Below, one piece after another: positions 38,280-47,232 of a DNA stretch of 64,000 nt (position 1 is the stretch's first letter; the number at the start of each line of letters is the position of its first letter). The position numbers and the translations under genes were made by a program. The notes under the pieces are model-generated. The model had not been told where the DNA came from, made no database searches, and saw nothing but the letters and a program-made list of their open reading frames with translations. This stretch comes from Nocardioides daeguensis (lineage in GTDB: Bacteria; Actinomycetota; Actinomycetes; Propionibacteriales; Nocardioidaceae), in assembly GCF_019192965.1 (NCBI RefSeq), contig NZ_JAHTKU010000001.1, forward strand, positions 62,001 through 126,000. The letters are read 5' to 3'.

Positions 38280-38403
38280 ACAAGCCGGCGGCGTCACGGC
38301 CCGCGGAAATCACCGAAAAAAGATCCGGCCGGCCCGTCGTACCGCTGCTGCCCCGTTCGTGGAGAGGATGTCAGCGCCCCCATCCCGACCCCGGAGGTCA
38401 CCC

Positions 38404-38979
38404 ATGCGCACCCTGATCTACACCGCCTTCGTCTCCGTCGACGGCGTCGTCCAGGCCCCCGGCCCCGAGGACGGCTACCGCAACGGCGGCTGGACCTTCC
38501 AGGGCATCGACTTCCTCCCGGAGGTCTACGAGCTCAAGGGCCGCGAACAGGAGGAGGCGGGCGCGCTGATGCTCGGCCGGGTCAGCTACCAGGCGTTCGC
38601 GCCGGTGTGGCCCTCCATGACCGAGGAGTTCCCGAAGTACAACGCGATGCCGAAGTACGTCGTCTCCACCACCCTCGAGGAGGACGACCTCGTCACGAAC
38701 TGGGGGGAGACCACGATCCTGCGCTCCGTCGACGACGTCGCCGCGCTCAAGGAGACCGACGGCGGCCCGATCTCGATCCACGGCTCGGCGAGCCTGGCCC
38801 GCGGCCTCGCCGACGCCGGGCTGCTCGACCGCTACCACCTGCTGGTGTTCCCGTGGGTCCTCGGTGCCGGCAAGCGGATGTGGAGCGAGACCGACAAGGA
38901 CCGGCAGAAGCTGGAGCTCGTCGAGAGCGCGGCGTACGCCAACGGCGTGCAGAAGCTCTGCTACGACGTCGTGCGCTGA
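38404..38979 (+). CDS. Dihydrofolate reductase-family protein (RibD C-terminal domain type)
   Basis: A 191-residue protein. MRTLIYTAFVSVDGVVQAPG at the start and GALMLGRVSYQAFAPVWPSM match the RibD-C/YyaP-like reductases. ISIHGSASLARGLADAGLLD then RYHLLVFPWVLGAGKRM forms the second half of the fold. These proteins are NADPH-dependent reductase-like; most are uncharacterised and it should not be read as the essential folA. It follows a 158-base divergent region; AGG is a weak ribosome site. Confidence 0.85.
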   Translation: MRTLIYTAFVSVDGVVQAPGPEDGYRNGGWTFQGIDFLPEVYELKGREQEEAGALMLGRVSYQAFAPVWPSMTEEFPKYNAMPKYVVSTTLEEDDLVTNWGETTILRSVDDVAALKETDGGPISIHGSASLARGLADAGLLDRYHLLVFPWVLGAGKRMWSETDKDRQKLELVESAAYANGVQKLCYDVVR

Positions 38980-38992
38980 CCCTCGCCCGGCT

Positions 38993-40195
38993 CTACCCCT
39001 TGGCGACGGCGTCGTAGGCCGCGGTCTCGAAGTCGACGAAGCCGGTGAACGCCGGACCGTCGGCGAACGGAAGGATCTGCGTGGCCCAGTAGCCGCCGAA
39101 GCCGTTGTCGCGGTCGATCCAGTAGTAGAGGTTGGCCAGGCCCGCCCAGCCGATGGCCCCGGTCGGCCGTCCGGTCGGGAACGGGTCCTGGGTGTACTGG
39201 AAGGTGTAGGACCAGGTCTTCTCGAGCCCCGGGAAGAACTCGGCGTCGTTGGACAGCGCCTTGATGACGCCGGGCAGCATCGTCACCCGCAGGTGGTCGG
39301 GGAGCTGGTTGCGGAAGCCGAGGTCGACCGAGGCGGGCGACAGCACCTGCTCGCCCGCGCCGTTGCGCCCCTCGTTGAGCCACATCCGGATGAACCTCAG
39401 GTAGTCGGGCACGGTCGAGAAGAGGCCGTGGCCCCCGAAGTCGACCTCGGGCTCGATGGGCGCGGCGAAGTCGCTCGGGGTGAGCGTGCCGTCCTCCTCG
39501 CGCTGGTGGTGCCGGACCTTGCGGGCCAGCATCTCCTCGCTCGGGGCGAACGTCGAGCAGGTCATGCCCAGCGGTTCGAAGATGCGCTCCTGGCACACCT
39601 CCCCCAGCCGCTTGCCGGTGATGCCCTCCACGACCTGGCCGGCCCAGTCGATGTTGCTGCCGTACTCCCACCGGGTGCCGGGGTCGAAGAGCAGCGGGGT
39701 CCGCAGCGCGGCCCGGCTGGCCGTGGCGACGCTCGGCTGGCCGTGCTCCTGGGCCAGGCGCAGGTAGGTCTCGTTGAAGAAGTCGTACCCGAAGCCCGCC
39801 GTGTGGGTCAGCAGGTGGTGGGTGGTGAGGTCGCTGGCGGGCGCGCGCAGCACCGGCTGGCCGTCCGCGTCGAAGCCCTCGATCACCTGCACGTCGGCGA
39901 GGGCGGGCGCGTACTCCTTGGCGGGCGCCTGCAGGTCCAGGTCGCCGGACTCGACCAGCTGCAGGCAGGCCGCGCCGGTGATCGCCTTGGTCGTGGACCA
40001 GATGTTGAACACCGAGTCGGTGGTCATGGCGGCGCCGGACGACAGGTCCCGCACCCCGGAGGCGCCGAGGTAGATGTCGGAGTCGCGGTCGGTGACGCCG
40101 GCGACGACACCAGGCACCCGCCCCTCTCCGGAGACCGGTCCTCGGGAGACGCTTTGGACGACGGCGTCGACCGCGGCAGCCAGCTTGTCGCTCAT
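38993..40195 (-). CDS. Serine beta-lactamase-family hydrolase (family VIII esterase type)
   Basis: A 400-residue protein of the class C beta-lactamase/EstB fold. The nucleophile is the Ser in WSTTKAITG (SxxK), and YGSNIDW gives the tyrosine of the YxN motif. [15 protein letters not shown] is another family motif. There is no signal peptide, which argues for a cytoplasmic ester hydrolase and against a resistance beta-lactamase. GGAAAGGAAAG lies before the ATG at 40195. It is divergent from the alpha/beta hydrolase gene at 40334; both may act on related esters. Confidence 0.88.
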   Translation of the reverse strand: MSDKLAAAVDAVVQSVSRGPVSGEGRVPGVVAGVTDRDSDIYLGASGVRDLSSGAAMTTDSVFNIWSTTKAITGAACLQLVESGDLDLQAPAKEYAPALADVQVIEGFDADGQPVLRAPASDLTTHHLLTHTAGFGYDFFNETYLRLAQEHGQPSVATASRAALRTPLLFDPGTRWEYGSNIDWAGQVVEGITGKRLGEVCQERIFEPLGMTCSTFAPSEEMLARKVRHHQREEDGTLTPSDFAAPIEPEVDFGGHGLFSTVPDYLRFIRMWLNEGRNGAGEQVLSPASVDLGFRNQLPDHLRVTMLPGVIKALSNDAEFFPGLEKTWSYTFQYTQDPFPTGRPTGAIGWAGLANLYYWIDRDNGFGGYWATQILPFADGPAFTGFVDFETAAYDAVAKG

Positions 40196-40333
40196 GGAAC
40201 TTTCCTTTCCTCGGGGACCCCCACCCTCGCGGTCGTGTGACGGGCACCACAACCGACGCCGCGGCGCAGATCCCCGCCGATCTCCCGCCACGTGGCGGGC
40301 GACCGAGCGCAGGCCCACGAATAGACTCCGAGC

Positions 40334-41302
40334 ATGACGACGAACGCGGTGCCGAGGCCTGCGTTCGACGCCGAGCTGCGGGCGGGCCTGGCGGTCGTCG
40401 GCGGCATGTTCCCGCCGACGATCACGCCCGAGCTCATCGACTTCATGCGCGTCTCGTACGCCTCACCGCCGATGGCCGACCCGTTCCGTGACCGGCGGAT
40501 CGAGGTCACCGACGTGGTGCTGCCGGGCTACCAGGGAGCCGACCTCACCGCGGCCGTGCTGCGCTCGCGCGACGCCAGCGGCCCCCGGCCCACCGTCCTG
40601 TACGCCCACTCGGGCGGACTGATGTTCGGCGACAAGTTCAGCGGGCTCGACCTGGTGCTGGACTGGGTCAGCGAGCTCGGCGCCACCCTGGTCACCGTCG
40701 ACTACCGGCTGGCACCGGAGTTCCCCGACCCCTTCCCGTGGGAGGACATGTACGCCGCGCTCGAGTGGGTGGCAGCGAGCTCGGGCGAGCTCGGCGTGCG
40801 CCGCGACCGGATCATGGTGGCGGGCGCCAGCGCCGGCGGCGGCCTCGCGGCAGGTCTTGCCCTGGCCGCGCGCGACCGTGGCGGGCCACGCCTGTGCGGC
40901 CAGGTCCTCGACTACCCGATGCTCGACGACCGCCTGGTCACGGCCTCGACCGCCCAGTTCGACGGCGTGGGCGTGTGGGACCGCGTCAGCAACCAGACGG
41001 GGTGGGACGCGATGCTCGGCGACCGGCGCGGCGGCGACGCCGTCTCGCCGTACGCCGCTCCGGCCCGGGCCAGCGACCTCGGCGGCCTCCCGCCGGCCTT
41101 CATCGACGTCGGGGCCGCCGAGATCTTCCGCGACGAGGCGATCGACTACGCCTCCCGGATCTGGCGCGCCGGCGGCGACGCCGAGCTGCACGTCTGGGCG
41201 GGCGCCTTCCACGCCTGCGACATCTTCGCCCCCCACACCAGCGTGGGCCGCTCGATGATCCACACGCGCAACGCCTGGGTCGAGAAGATCCTTGCCGACT
41301 GA
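40334..41302 (+). CDS. Alpha/beta hydrolase, HSL-like esterase
   Basis: A 322-residue esterase of the hormone-sensitive lipase family. The oxyanion motif is [10 protein letters not shown] (HGG-like, here HSGG), the nucleophile is in AGASAGGG, and the acid/base residues lie around [12 protein letters not shown] and [28 protein letters not shown] is the typical HSL stretch. The replacement of the first G of HGG by S is notable but tolerated in related enzymes. A regulator gene follows after 35 bases. Confidence 0.9.
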   Translation: MTTNAVPRPAFDAELRAGLAVVGGMFPPTITPELIDFMRVSYASPPMADPFRDRRIEVTDVVLPGYQGADLTAAVLRSRDASGPRPTVLYAHSGGLMFGDKFSGLDLVLDWVSELGATLVTVDYRLAPEFPDPFPWEDMYAALEWVAASSGELGVRRDRIMVAGASAGGGLAAGLALAARDRGGPRLCGQVLDYPMLDDRLVTASTAQFDGVGVWDRVSNQTGWDAMLGDRRGGDAVSPYAAPARASDLGGLPPAFIDVGAAEIFRDEAIDYASRIWRAGGDAELHVWAGAFHACDIFAPHTSVGRSMIHTRNAWVEKILAD

Positions 41303-41337
41303 GTGCCGGCGGCCGCGACAGCGAAGGGACGGGTGAG

Positions 41338-42418
41338 ATGCAAGAGCTCCTCGGGCGGATCGCCCGCCTCGACCCGACCTCGAGCCTGGGGCTGCGCGTG
41401 ATCGCCTGCTTCGACGAGCTCATCGTGGGCAACGTCAACACCCGGGCGCTGCTCGCGGCCGCGGCCTCGCTCGCCGGCTGCACGTCCGGGTTCCGGCAGG
41501 CCGATGCCCAGCGGGCGATGCGGATCACCCCGAGGGGGCAGGTCGCCCAGGACCCGGCGCCGCCGGTGCGTGACGACCTCGTCGCGCAGGTGGGTGGGGG
41601 GATGACCGTGTGGCTCGAACGAGACGGGGAGCCCGCGGCCAACGACGCCATCATCCTGGAGCGCCTCGCCCTCGCCGTGCGGATCCGGCACGGACGGGGA
41701 CTGCGCGAGATCGACAACCGTCGCCACCTGGGGGTGCTCACCGAGCGAGGCAGCACCGCCGAGGAGCGGCTCGAGGCGGCCGGTGCCCTCGGCCTGGTCG
41801 CCTCCCGGCGCTACCGGATCGTGGCCGCACCGCTCTTCGCCGTCTGGGAGGGCCGCCCCACCGGACCGGAGGACGTGATCGGCACCCGCTTCGGCCCGAT
41901 CCACGCCGTCGTCGTCCCCGAGACCCACGAGCCGTTCCGGGGCCTCGCCGTGCGGGATCGGCGTCCCCGCACCTGCAGACCGGCTCGACCGGTCGTTCCG
42001 CAGCGCCGTCGTGGCGCTGCGGCTGTGCGCCGCGCCGCGCGAACCGATGGTCGCCGCCGACGCCTACGGCGGGCTGGTCGAGCTGCTGGCCGACGCCGAC
42101 GACGACGCGCGGCACGACTACGCCGACAACCTCGACGCGGTCGCGCAGCACCCCTGGGCGCTCGAGACCGTCGCCGCGCTCGTCACGACGCAGACCGTGC
42201 GCGAGGCGGCGCGCTCCCTGAACGTCCACCACAGCACGCTGCAGGCGCGGTGCGACATCATCAGGGCCGATCTCGGGTTCGACCCGTTGCAGGGCTTCGG
42301 TCGCACGCGCCTCGGCACCGCGTTCCTGATGCACCGGCTGCGCCGGTCGACGGTGCTGGACCTGCCGACGCCGGGCGGGGGCACGACTCAGCCGACGCCG
42401 GGGACCGCGGGACGCTGA
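41338..42418 (+). pseudogene. PucR/CdaR-like transcriptional regulator broken by a frameshift
   Basis: The first part (MQELLGRIARLDPTSSLGLR to ETHEPFRGLAV) and the last part (IGVPAPADRLDRSFRSAVVA to the end) lie in different frames. Deleting one base near 41953 joins them into a protein of about 360 residues. The C-terminal TQTVREAARSLNVHHSTLQA then RCDIIRADLGFDPL is the helix-turn-helix of PucR/CdaR-like activators. Both parts keep normal codon use, so this is either a recent mutation or a sequencing error. It probably regulated the adjacent esterase gene. Confidence 0.7.
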
Positions 42419-42449
42419 TCAGCCGCGCCGATCCCCTTGCCCCGGAAAG

Positions 42450-42463
42450 ATAAGTCCACTTAT
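42450..42463. promoter_or_regulatory. Operator ATAAG, TCCA, CTTAT upstream of the nitroreductase
   Basis: Perfect inverted core ATAAG/CTTAT around TCCA, 24 bases before the nitroreductase ATG. The same core occurs at 58149-58168 and 58883-58914. The spacer TCCA is the complement of TGGA at 58157. Confidence 0.65.
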
Positions 42464-42486
42464 TATCGAGGGTCGCTTCCCCCCTC

Positions 42487-43209
42487 ATGGAGTCACGCAA
42501 CCGAATGAACACCGACGTCCGCGCCCAGCTCTCTGCCTCCGACGTGCTGGAGGGCCTGCTGACGACGCGCTACAGCTGCCGCGCGTTCACCGACAGGGCC
42601 GTGCCCGAGGAGGACCTGAGGCGACTGTTCACCATCGCCCAACGGACCGCGTCGTGGTGCAACTCCCAGGCGTGGCAGGTCGAGCTCCTCAGCGGCGAAG
42701 CCGCCGAGGCACTGTCGGCGCGGCTCCTGGACCGGCTCCAAGACCCCACCGAGCGACCCGACATCGCCACCCCCGAGGCATACGAAGGCGTCTACCGGGA
42801 TCGACGACGCACCTGCGGTCGCGCCCTCTACGACGCGGTGGGCATCGCCCAGGACGACCCGATGGGACGCCTGAACCAGGCCCTCGAGAACTTCCGGTTC
42901 TTCGGCGCCCCCCACGTCGCGATCATCACGAGCCCGGTCGCCCTCGGCACCTACGGCGTCATGGACTGCGGCGGCTACGTCGCCAACCTCCTGACCGCTG
43001 CCGAGACACTCGGGCTCGACGCGATCGCCCAAGGTGCCATCGCCATGTACTCCGACGCCGTACGCGACCACCTGGACGTCCCCGAGGACCGGTGGATCGT
43101 GTGCGCCGTCTCCATCGGCTACGCCGACGCCGAGCATCCCGCCAACGGATTCCGAACGGAGCGGGAGTCCGTCGCGAACGCGGTCGCCGGCCTCGGCGGG
43201 ACCGCGTAG
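42487..43209 (+). CDS. Nitroreductase-family flavoprotein
   Basis: A 240-residue FMN-dependent oxidoreductase. TTRYSCRAFTDRAVPEEDLR at the start and TASWCNSQAWQVELLSG give the FMN-binding positions. GTYGVMDCGGYVANLLTAAE then TLGLDAIAQGAIAMYSDAVR is the second conserved block. The natural substrate may be an enone or quinone; nitro reduction is only the family name. The operator upstream is shared with the P450/SCP2 locus 16 kb away, so it probably belongs to that pathway. The first ATG lacks a good ribosome site; a second ATG at 42505 is possible. Confidence 0.85.
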   Translation: MESRNRMNTDVRAQLSASDVLEGLLTTRYSCRAFTDRAVPEEDLRRLFTIAQRTASWCNSQAWQVELLSGEAAEALSARLLDRLQDPTERPDIATPEAYEGVYRDRRRTCGRALYDAVGIAQDDPMGRLNQALENFRFFGAPHVAIITSPVALGTYGVMDCGGYVANLLTAAETLGLDAIAQGAIAMYSDAVRDHLDVPEDRWIVCAVSIGYADAEHPANGFRTERESVANAVAGLGGTA

Positions 43210-43232
43210 ACGCCCTGGGGAGGCGGCCCGCC

Positions 43233-43484
43233 TCAGGAGAGGCTGAGCACCACGAGAACGGCGCCCACCACGACCACCCACGCCCCGAAGACACCCGCCA
43301 GCCAGGCCGGCGCGCGGCGCAGGTCCATGAACTCCCAGCCGACGAGCCCCGCCTTGAGGAAGGCGAGCGCGACCGCCACCGCGGCCGCACCCTCGCTGAC
43401 GGAATCCTTCGACGCGGTCGCCCAGGACACCAGGGTCACCGCCACGAGGACCAGCCACACCCACGCGAGCCGACGTGCCGTCAC
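43233..43484 (-). CDS. Cytochrome c oxidase subunit IV-like membrane protein
   Basis: An 83-residue protein with three hydrophobic helices (LAWVWLVLVAVTLVSWA, AAAVAVALAFLKAGLVGWEF, AWLAGVFGAWVVVVGAVLVV). The layout and the FLKAGLVGWEFMDLRRAP segment match the small prokaryotic subunit IV (COX4-like/NorF-like) that sits beside subunit III. The start is a GTG overlapping the subunit III stop (GTGA). No subunit I or II is in the window. A short GC hairpin overlaps its stop. Confidence 0.7.
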   Translation of the reverse strand: MTARRLAWVWLVLVAVTLVSWATASKDSVSEGAAAVAVALAFLKAGLVGWEFMDLRRAPAWLAGVFGAWVVVVGAVLVVLSLS

Positions 43485-44101
43485 GATGCCCCCAGGTAGA
43501 CGAGCGGGAAGATGACCAACCAGAGCAGGTCCACCATGTGCCAGTAGGTGGCGACGACCTCGACGAGAGCACGCCGGTCCGCGGCGACCTCCCGGTGGGC
43601 GTCGCGACGCCCGATGACCAGCAGCGTGACCAGGCCGAGCGAGCCGATCAGCAGGTGCACCAGGTGCAGACCGGTCAGCACGAAGAACCACATCGAGTAC
43701 GTGCCGGTGTCGGGTTCGACGCCCTTGTCCAGCAGGTGCGCCCACTCGACGACCTTGAGCACGCCGAACACGACGCCGCACGCCAGCGACCCGAGCAGCA
43801 ACCGCTCGGTCCCCCCAACACCCGCCCGGCTGCGGCGGACCACGCCGGCCACCAGCGCGGAGCTGGTCACCAGCACCAGGGTGTTGACCAGGCCGAGGAC
43901 GAGGGTCAGGTCGGCCTGCCCGGCCGCGAACGCCTCCGGCTCGTTGCGGCGGTCCAGCAGGAAGGCGACGAACAGGACCGCGAAGACGCTCATGTCGAGC
44001 AGGACCAGCAGCCAGACGCCCGGCTCCCCCGGAACCCGCCGCGCGGTGCCCGCACCCTCCGACACTGTGGCCGAGGGACGGGTGACGACGGGTGCACTCA
44101 T
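43481..44101 (-). CDS. Heme-copper oxidase subunit III / NorE-like protein
   Basis: A 206-residue five-helix membrane protein. RVPGEPGVWLLVLLDMSVFA then VLFVAFLLDRR is close to the NorE/CoxC N-terminus, and MWFFVLTGLHLVHLLIGSLG and VATYWHMVDLLWLVIFPLVY complete the fold. Subunit III normally accompanies subunit I to stabilise proton uptake; here it stands at the end of an mce operon without catalytic subunits. Both ends overlap neighbours by four bases, so it is truly part of this operon. Its role here is unknown. Confidence 0.82.
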   Translation of the reverse strand: MSAPVVTRPSATVSEGAGTARRVPGEPGVWLLVLLDMSVFAVLFVAFLLDRRNEPEAFAAGQADLTLVLGLVNTLVLVTSSALVAGVVRRSRAGVGGTERLLLGSLACGVVFGVLKVVEWAHLLDKGVEPDTGTYSMWFFVLTGLHLVHLLIGSLGLVTLLVIGRRDAHREVAADRRALVEVVATYWHMVDLLWLVIFPLVYLGAS

Positions 44102-44853
44102 CGCCGCTCCCCCGCTACCGCGTCCCTGTCGGCGCTGACCCACATGCCCCAAGCCAGCAGCAGCATCCACAGACCGAAGTCGGTCAGCGGGACCCAGAAG
44201 GTCAGCAAGCCGTCGTACGCCACCGGTCCGGTGTGGAAGAACAGCATCGCCGCGCCCGGCAGCAGCAGGATCGCCACCGACAGGTTCGCCCAGCCGAACT
44301 GGCGCGGCAGCACACCCGACCTCAGCACCACCCACGCGATGGCGAGCGCCTGGATGACGAACGGCACCGCGGAGATGAAGGCGAAGTACCAGCCGAGGTC
44401 GTGCAGCGCCTGGGTGATCTCCGCGTCCCGCTCGGGCCGGTACGCCGCCACGGCGAGCACCATCGCGAAGAGCACCAGCAGCACGGTGCCGCATCCACCG
44501 ACGACCGTCTGCAGGTTCGCCCAACCGCCACGGTTGCCACCGCCGAGCACCAGGACCCGGCTCATCCCGGCCACCAGGGCGCCGAACAGCGGCGTACCGA
44601 GGATCATCAAGAAGATGCCGAGCCGGCGCTGCGTGGCCGCCCCGGCGTAGAACTCCTGGATCCGCTCCGGGGACCATGCGGCGCCCGGCGCCGGGATGTA
44701 CCCGGACACGAGCATGCCGCTCAGGATGAGCGCCACGCCGGCCACGCCGGCCACCGCCAGGACGCGCAGTCCCGGGTCGCCAGCCGCAGCCGACGCGGGG
44801 TCCGGGACCGTGCTCTGCACCGTGCCCTCCTCCACGATCGAGGCGGCACTCAT
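44098..44853 (-). CDS. Multi-spanning membrane protein of unknown function
   Basis: A 251-residue protein with about six membrane helices (for example VLAVAGVAGVALILSGMLVS and LLTFWVPLTDFGLWMLLLAW). A short loop reads AAWSPERIQEFYAGAATQRR. I do not recognise the family with certainty. It could be a quinol or heme environment protein, given the oxidase-like neighbours, but no heme-ligand pattern is clear. It is fully inside the operon: its ATG shares a base with the upstream stop, and its stop overlaps the subunit III start. Confidence 0.7.
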   Translation of the reverse strand: MSAASIVEEGTVQSTVPDPASAAAGDPGLRVLAVAGVAGVALILSGMLVSGYIPAPGAAWSPERIQEFYAGAATQRRLGIFLMILGTPLFGALVAGMSRVLVLGGGNRGGWANLQTVVGGCGTVLLVLFAMVLAVAAYRPERDAEITQALHDLGWYFAFISAVPFVIQALAIAWVVLRSGVLPRQFGWANLSVAILLLPGAAMLFFHTGPVAYDGLLTFWVPLTDFGLWMLLLAWGMWVSADRDAVAGERR

Positions 44854-45398
44854 CAGACCGGCTGCAGGGCGGAGACCAGCCAGTCCCCGTCGGTCCGGCT
44901 CATCGTCACCCGGACCCGACTGCCGCCGACCTCCGGCACGCTCGCGTCGCCGCGGGTCGTCGACTGCAGCAACATCAGCAGCACGACGACCTCGTCGTCG
45001 GTGGCCGAGACGACGGCGGCGTCGCTCACCGAGGCGGACGTGTCGACCTTGCCCTCCGTCGCGCCGGGCGCGATGACCTCGTCGACGAGCACCTCGTACT
45101 CCCGACGGAAGGTGCCGGTGGTCTGCGCGAGCGCGTTCGCCAGGTCGCGGTCCAGCGTCGTGTGGCCGTAGCTGAGCAACGCGGGCACCCGCTCCTCGGC
45201 CGAGGCGAGCGCCTCGATGCGCGTGCGCTCGAGCGCCTCCCGGTCGTCCAGGTCACGCTGGACCCACCACGCACCCCCGGAGAGCACCAGCGCCAGCACG
45301 GCGAAGCGGACCAGCTGGGTGCGTCCCGGCGCGCCGGTCGGGCGGAGCCTCCGCAACCGGCTCAGCACGCCGGCCGCGATCCGTCGCAGCAGGGTCAT
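44853..45398 (-). CDS. Mce-associated membrane protein
   Basis: A 181-residue protein with one N-terminal membrane helix (about residues 30-46, VRFAVLALVLSGGAWWV) preceded by many Arg residues. A short helical linker and an NTF2-like domain follow, ending RVRVTMSRTDGDWLVSALQP. The final motif is shared with the proteins at 3241-3804 and 45395-45883. Proteins of this kind are found after mceF and support Mce complex stability. Its ATG overlaps the preceding Mam stop by four bases. Confidence 0.8.
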   Translation of the reverse strand: MTLLRRIAAGVLSRLRRLRPTGAPGRTQLVRFAVLALVLSGGAWWVQRDLDDREALERTRIEALASAEERVPALLSYGHTTLDRDLANALAQTTGTFRREYEVLVDEVIAPGATEGKVDTSASVSDAAVVSATDDEVVVLLMLLQSTTRGDASVPEVGGSRVRVTMSRTDGDWLVSALQPV

Positions 45399-45883
45399 GA
45401 CACGAACTCCATCCGGTCGACCAGCCAGTCGTCGTCGTCGCGGACGAGGTTCACCAGCAGGCGGTAGTAACGGGGCTGGGCGTCCTGCGCCTCGCTGTTC
45501 GAGACGCTGCCCGAGGCGGCGACGAGCACCGAGGCGGTGTCGTCCCCGATCTGCTTGACGGCGGCCTCGGTGACCTTGCCCTCGGCGTCGACCTTGCCCT
45601 GGCGCAGGGAGGCGACGAAGGAGTCGGCCTGGGCCTCGAACTCCTTGCGGAACGTGGGCGTGGTGCCTTCGAGCAGGCGCGCCAGGTCCTGCTCGCCGCT
45701 CTCGGCGCGGAGCGTGGTCAGGTCCACGACCTTCTTCTCCGCGGCCGCGACCGCGGCCGCACGGTCGTCCTGGCGCCGGTCCAGGTCACGCGCGTCGAGG
45801 AGGCCGCTCACCGCAGTCCAGGCCGCGACGACGCAGACGGTCGACAGCACGACCAGGCTCGCCCAGCGCAGGCCCTCCTTCAT
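45395..45883 (-). CDS. Mce-associated membrane protein
   Basis: A 162-residue protein beginning MKEGLRWASLVVLSTVCVVA, a single signal anchor. A charged helical part follows (DLDRRQDDRAAAVAAAEKKV), then the NTF2-like domain ending DDDDWLVDRMEFV. The start at 45883 is chosen because it overlaps the mceF stop by ATGA; a longer reading from 45913 is possible. It is paired with the next gene, as is usual for mas/mam genes in mycobacteria. Confidence 0.8.
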   Translation of the reverse strand: MKEGLRWASLVVLSTVCVVAAWTAVSGLLDARDLDRRQDDRAAAVAAAEKKVVDLTTLRAESGEQDLARLLEGTTPTFRKEFEAQADSFVASLRQGKVDAEGKVTEAAVKQIGDDTASVLVAASGSVSNSEAQDAQPRYYRLLVNLVRDDDDWLVDRMEFVS

Positions 45884-47232
45884 CGCAGTGCGGCGGTCAG
45901 CAGGCTCTTCCATCCCTCGTCCTTCCCGTCGTCACCGTCGGCGTCGAGGCCGACCGGTGGGGTGTCGAGCCGGTGCTGGCGCCCCGTCTCGTCGCGGTAG
46001 CGACCCTCGACGGCGTCCTGCGGCGCGAAGCTGGTGTACGTCGTCACGCCGGCCGCCGGCACGCCCTCGGTGAGCTCGATCCCGCAGGCCGCCGCGGTGG
46101 GCGCCCGGCGGCCGGTGTCGTCCGGGCACGGGATGTTCCGCGCGCCCCGCACCGCCACGTTCGCGGGTCCCTCCTTGCAGTAGCTGCCGCTCGGGCCGGT
46201 GCTGAGCGTGGCGTCGGACGGGTTGCGGCGGCTCTTCACCGGCACGTACCCGTTCACGCACGAGTCGGGGTCGCCGAACATCGTGCGGATGTCGAGGCGG
46301 GCGTCGCCGTACTGCTGACGGCCCACCGAGATGGACTGGAACCGCGACATCAGTGCGGGATAGGTGGCGAGCGTCTGCTCCAGGAAGCTGTTGTAGACGC
46401 GCAGCGGCTCGGCGACGGCGCGCGTGTTGTGCAGCAGGCTGGGCAGCACCGGGTCCACGTCCGCGAGCAACCGAGCGGTGGCGTCCAGGCCACCCGTCCC
46501 CTCGTCGAGCAGGGCGTCGACCGAGTCGTCCCCGGCCTCCAACGACGTGGTCACCTTCGCCATCTGCTCGATCCACGCCCGGGTGTCCCCGGCGAGGTCC
46601 TGCTGGGTGGTCAGCATCGGCGCGGAGGACCGGACCAGGCCGGTGGTGGCCTCGACGTTGCGGGTGGCCTCGACGAGCAGCTGGTCGGCCTCGTCGAGCA
46701 GGCCGCCCAGGTCCTCACCCGTGCCGGTGAGGCCGGCGTCGACCCGATCGAGCAGCCGCTCGCTGGCGGCCGCGGGGACGGAGTCCATCAGGTCGGTCAG
46801 CTCGTCGAGGACCGGACCGATCTGCGGCATCTCCACCGTCTGCTCCACCGGGATCACCGAACCGTCGGCGAGCTCACCCTTCGCGCTCTGGGGCACGAGG
46901 TCGACGTACTGCTCGCCGATGGCCGAGGTGCTGCGGAGCTCGGCGCGGACGTCGGCCGGGATCGTCGTACCACTGTCGATGGCGAGCTCGGCCCGCACGC
47001 CGTCGCGGGTCAGCTCGAGTGCCGCGACCTTGCCGACCTTCTTGCCCCGGTAGGTGACGTTGGCGCGCGGGTACAGGCCGCTGGCCTCGCCGAACTCGAC
47101 GTCGACCGCGTAGTGGCCGAAGCCGAACCGGCTCGGCAGCTCCGCGTAGACGACCCCGACCCAGGACAGGGCGAGAACCGCGATCACGGCGAAGATCCGC
47201 AGCTGGTTGCGGATCAGGCGGGTGATCATCAT
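45880..47232 (-). CDS. mceF: MCE-family protein, MceF position (operon 2)
   Basis: A 450-residue MCE subunit. It has a membrane anchor at about residues 9-27 and the MCE domain YAVDVEFGEASGLYPRANVT then YRGKKVGKVAALE. The extended C-terminus of about 130 residues has a conserved cysteine set (DSCVNGY, SYCKEGP, NIPCPD, AACGIE). It is about 90 residues longer than the operon-1 MceF. The ATG at 47232 overlaps the mceE stop; an ATG at 47238 is also in frame. Confidence 0.9.
   Translation of the reverse strand: MMITRLIRNQLRIFAVIAVLALSWVGVVYAELPSRFGFGHYAVDVEFGEASGLYPRANVTYRGKKVGKVAALELTRDGVRAELAIDSGTTIPADVRAELRSTSAIGEQYVDLVPQSAKGELADGSVIPVEQTVEMPQIGPVLDELTDLMDSVPAAASERLLDRVDAGLTGTGEDLGGLLDEADQLLVEATRNVEATTGLVRSSAPMLTTQQDLAGDTRAWIEQMAKVTTSLEAGDDSVDALLDEGTGGLDATARLLADVDPVLPSLLHNTRAVAEPLRVYNSFLEQTLATYPALMSRFQSISVGRQQYGDARLDIRTMFGDPDSCVNGYVPVKSRRNPSDATLSTGPSGSYCKEGPANVAVRGARNIPCPDDTGRRAPTAAACGIELTEGVPAAGVTTYTSFAPQDAVEGRYRDETGRQHRLDTPPVGLDADGDDGKDEGWKSLLTAALR

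Noticed and set aside
38404..38979. Essential dihydrofolate reductase folA
   Set aside because: The sequence fits the RibD C-terminal/YyaP branch, and thyA is not adjacent.
38993..40195. Beta-lactamase resistance gene
   Set aside because: No signal peptide is visible, and the sequence fits cytoplasmic family VIII esterases; nothing in the context suggests resistance.
43481..44853. A complete terminal oxidase or nitric oxide reductase operon
   Set aside because: No subunit I, subunit II or NorB/NorC gene is present on either strand near these genes.
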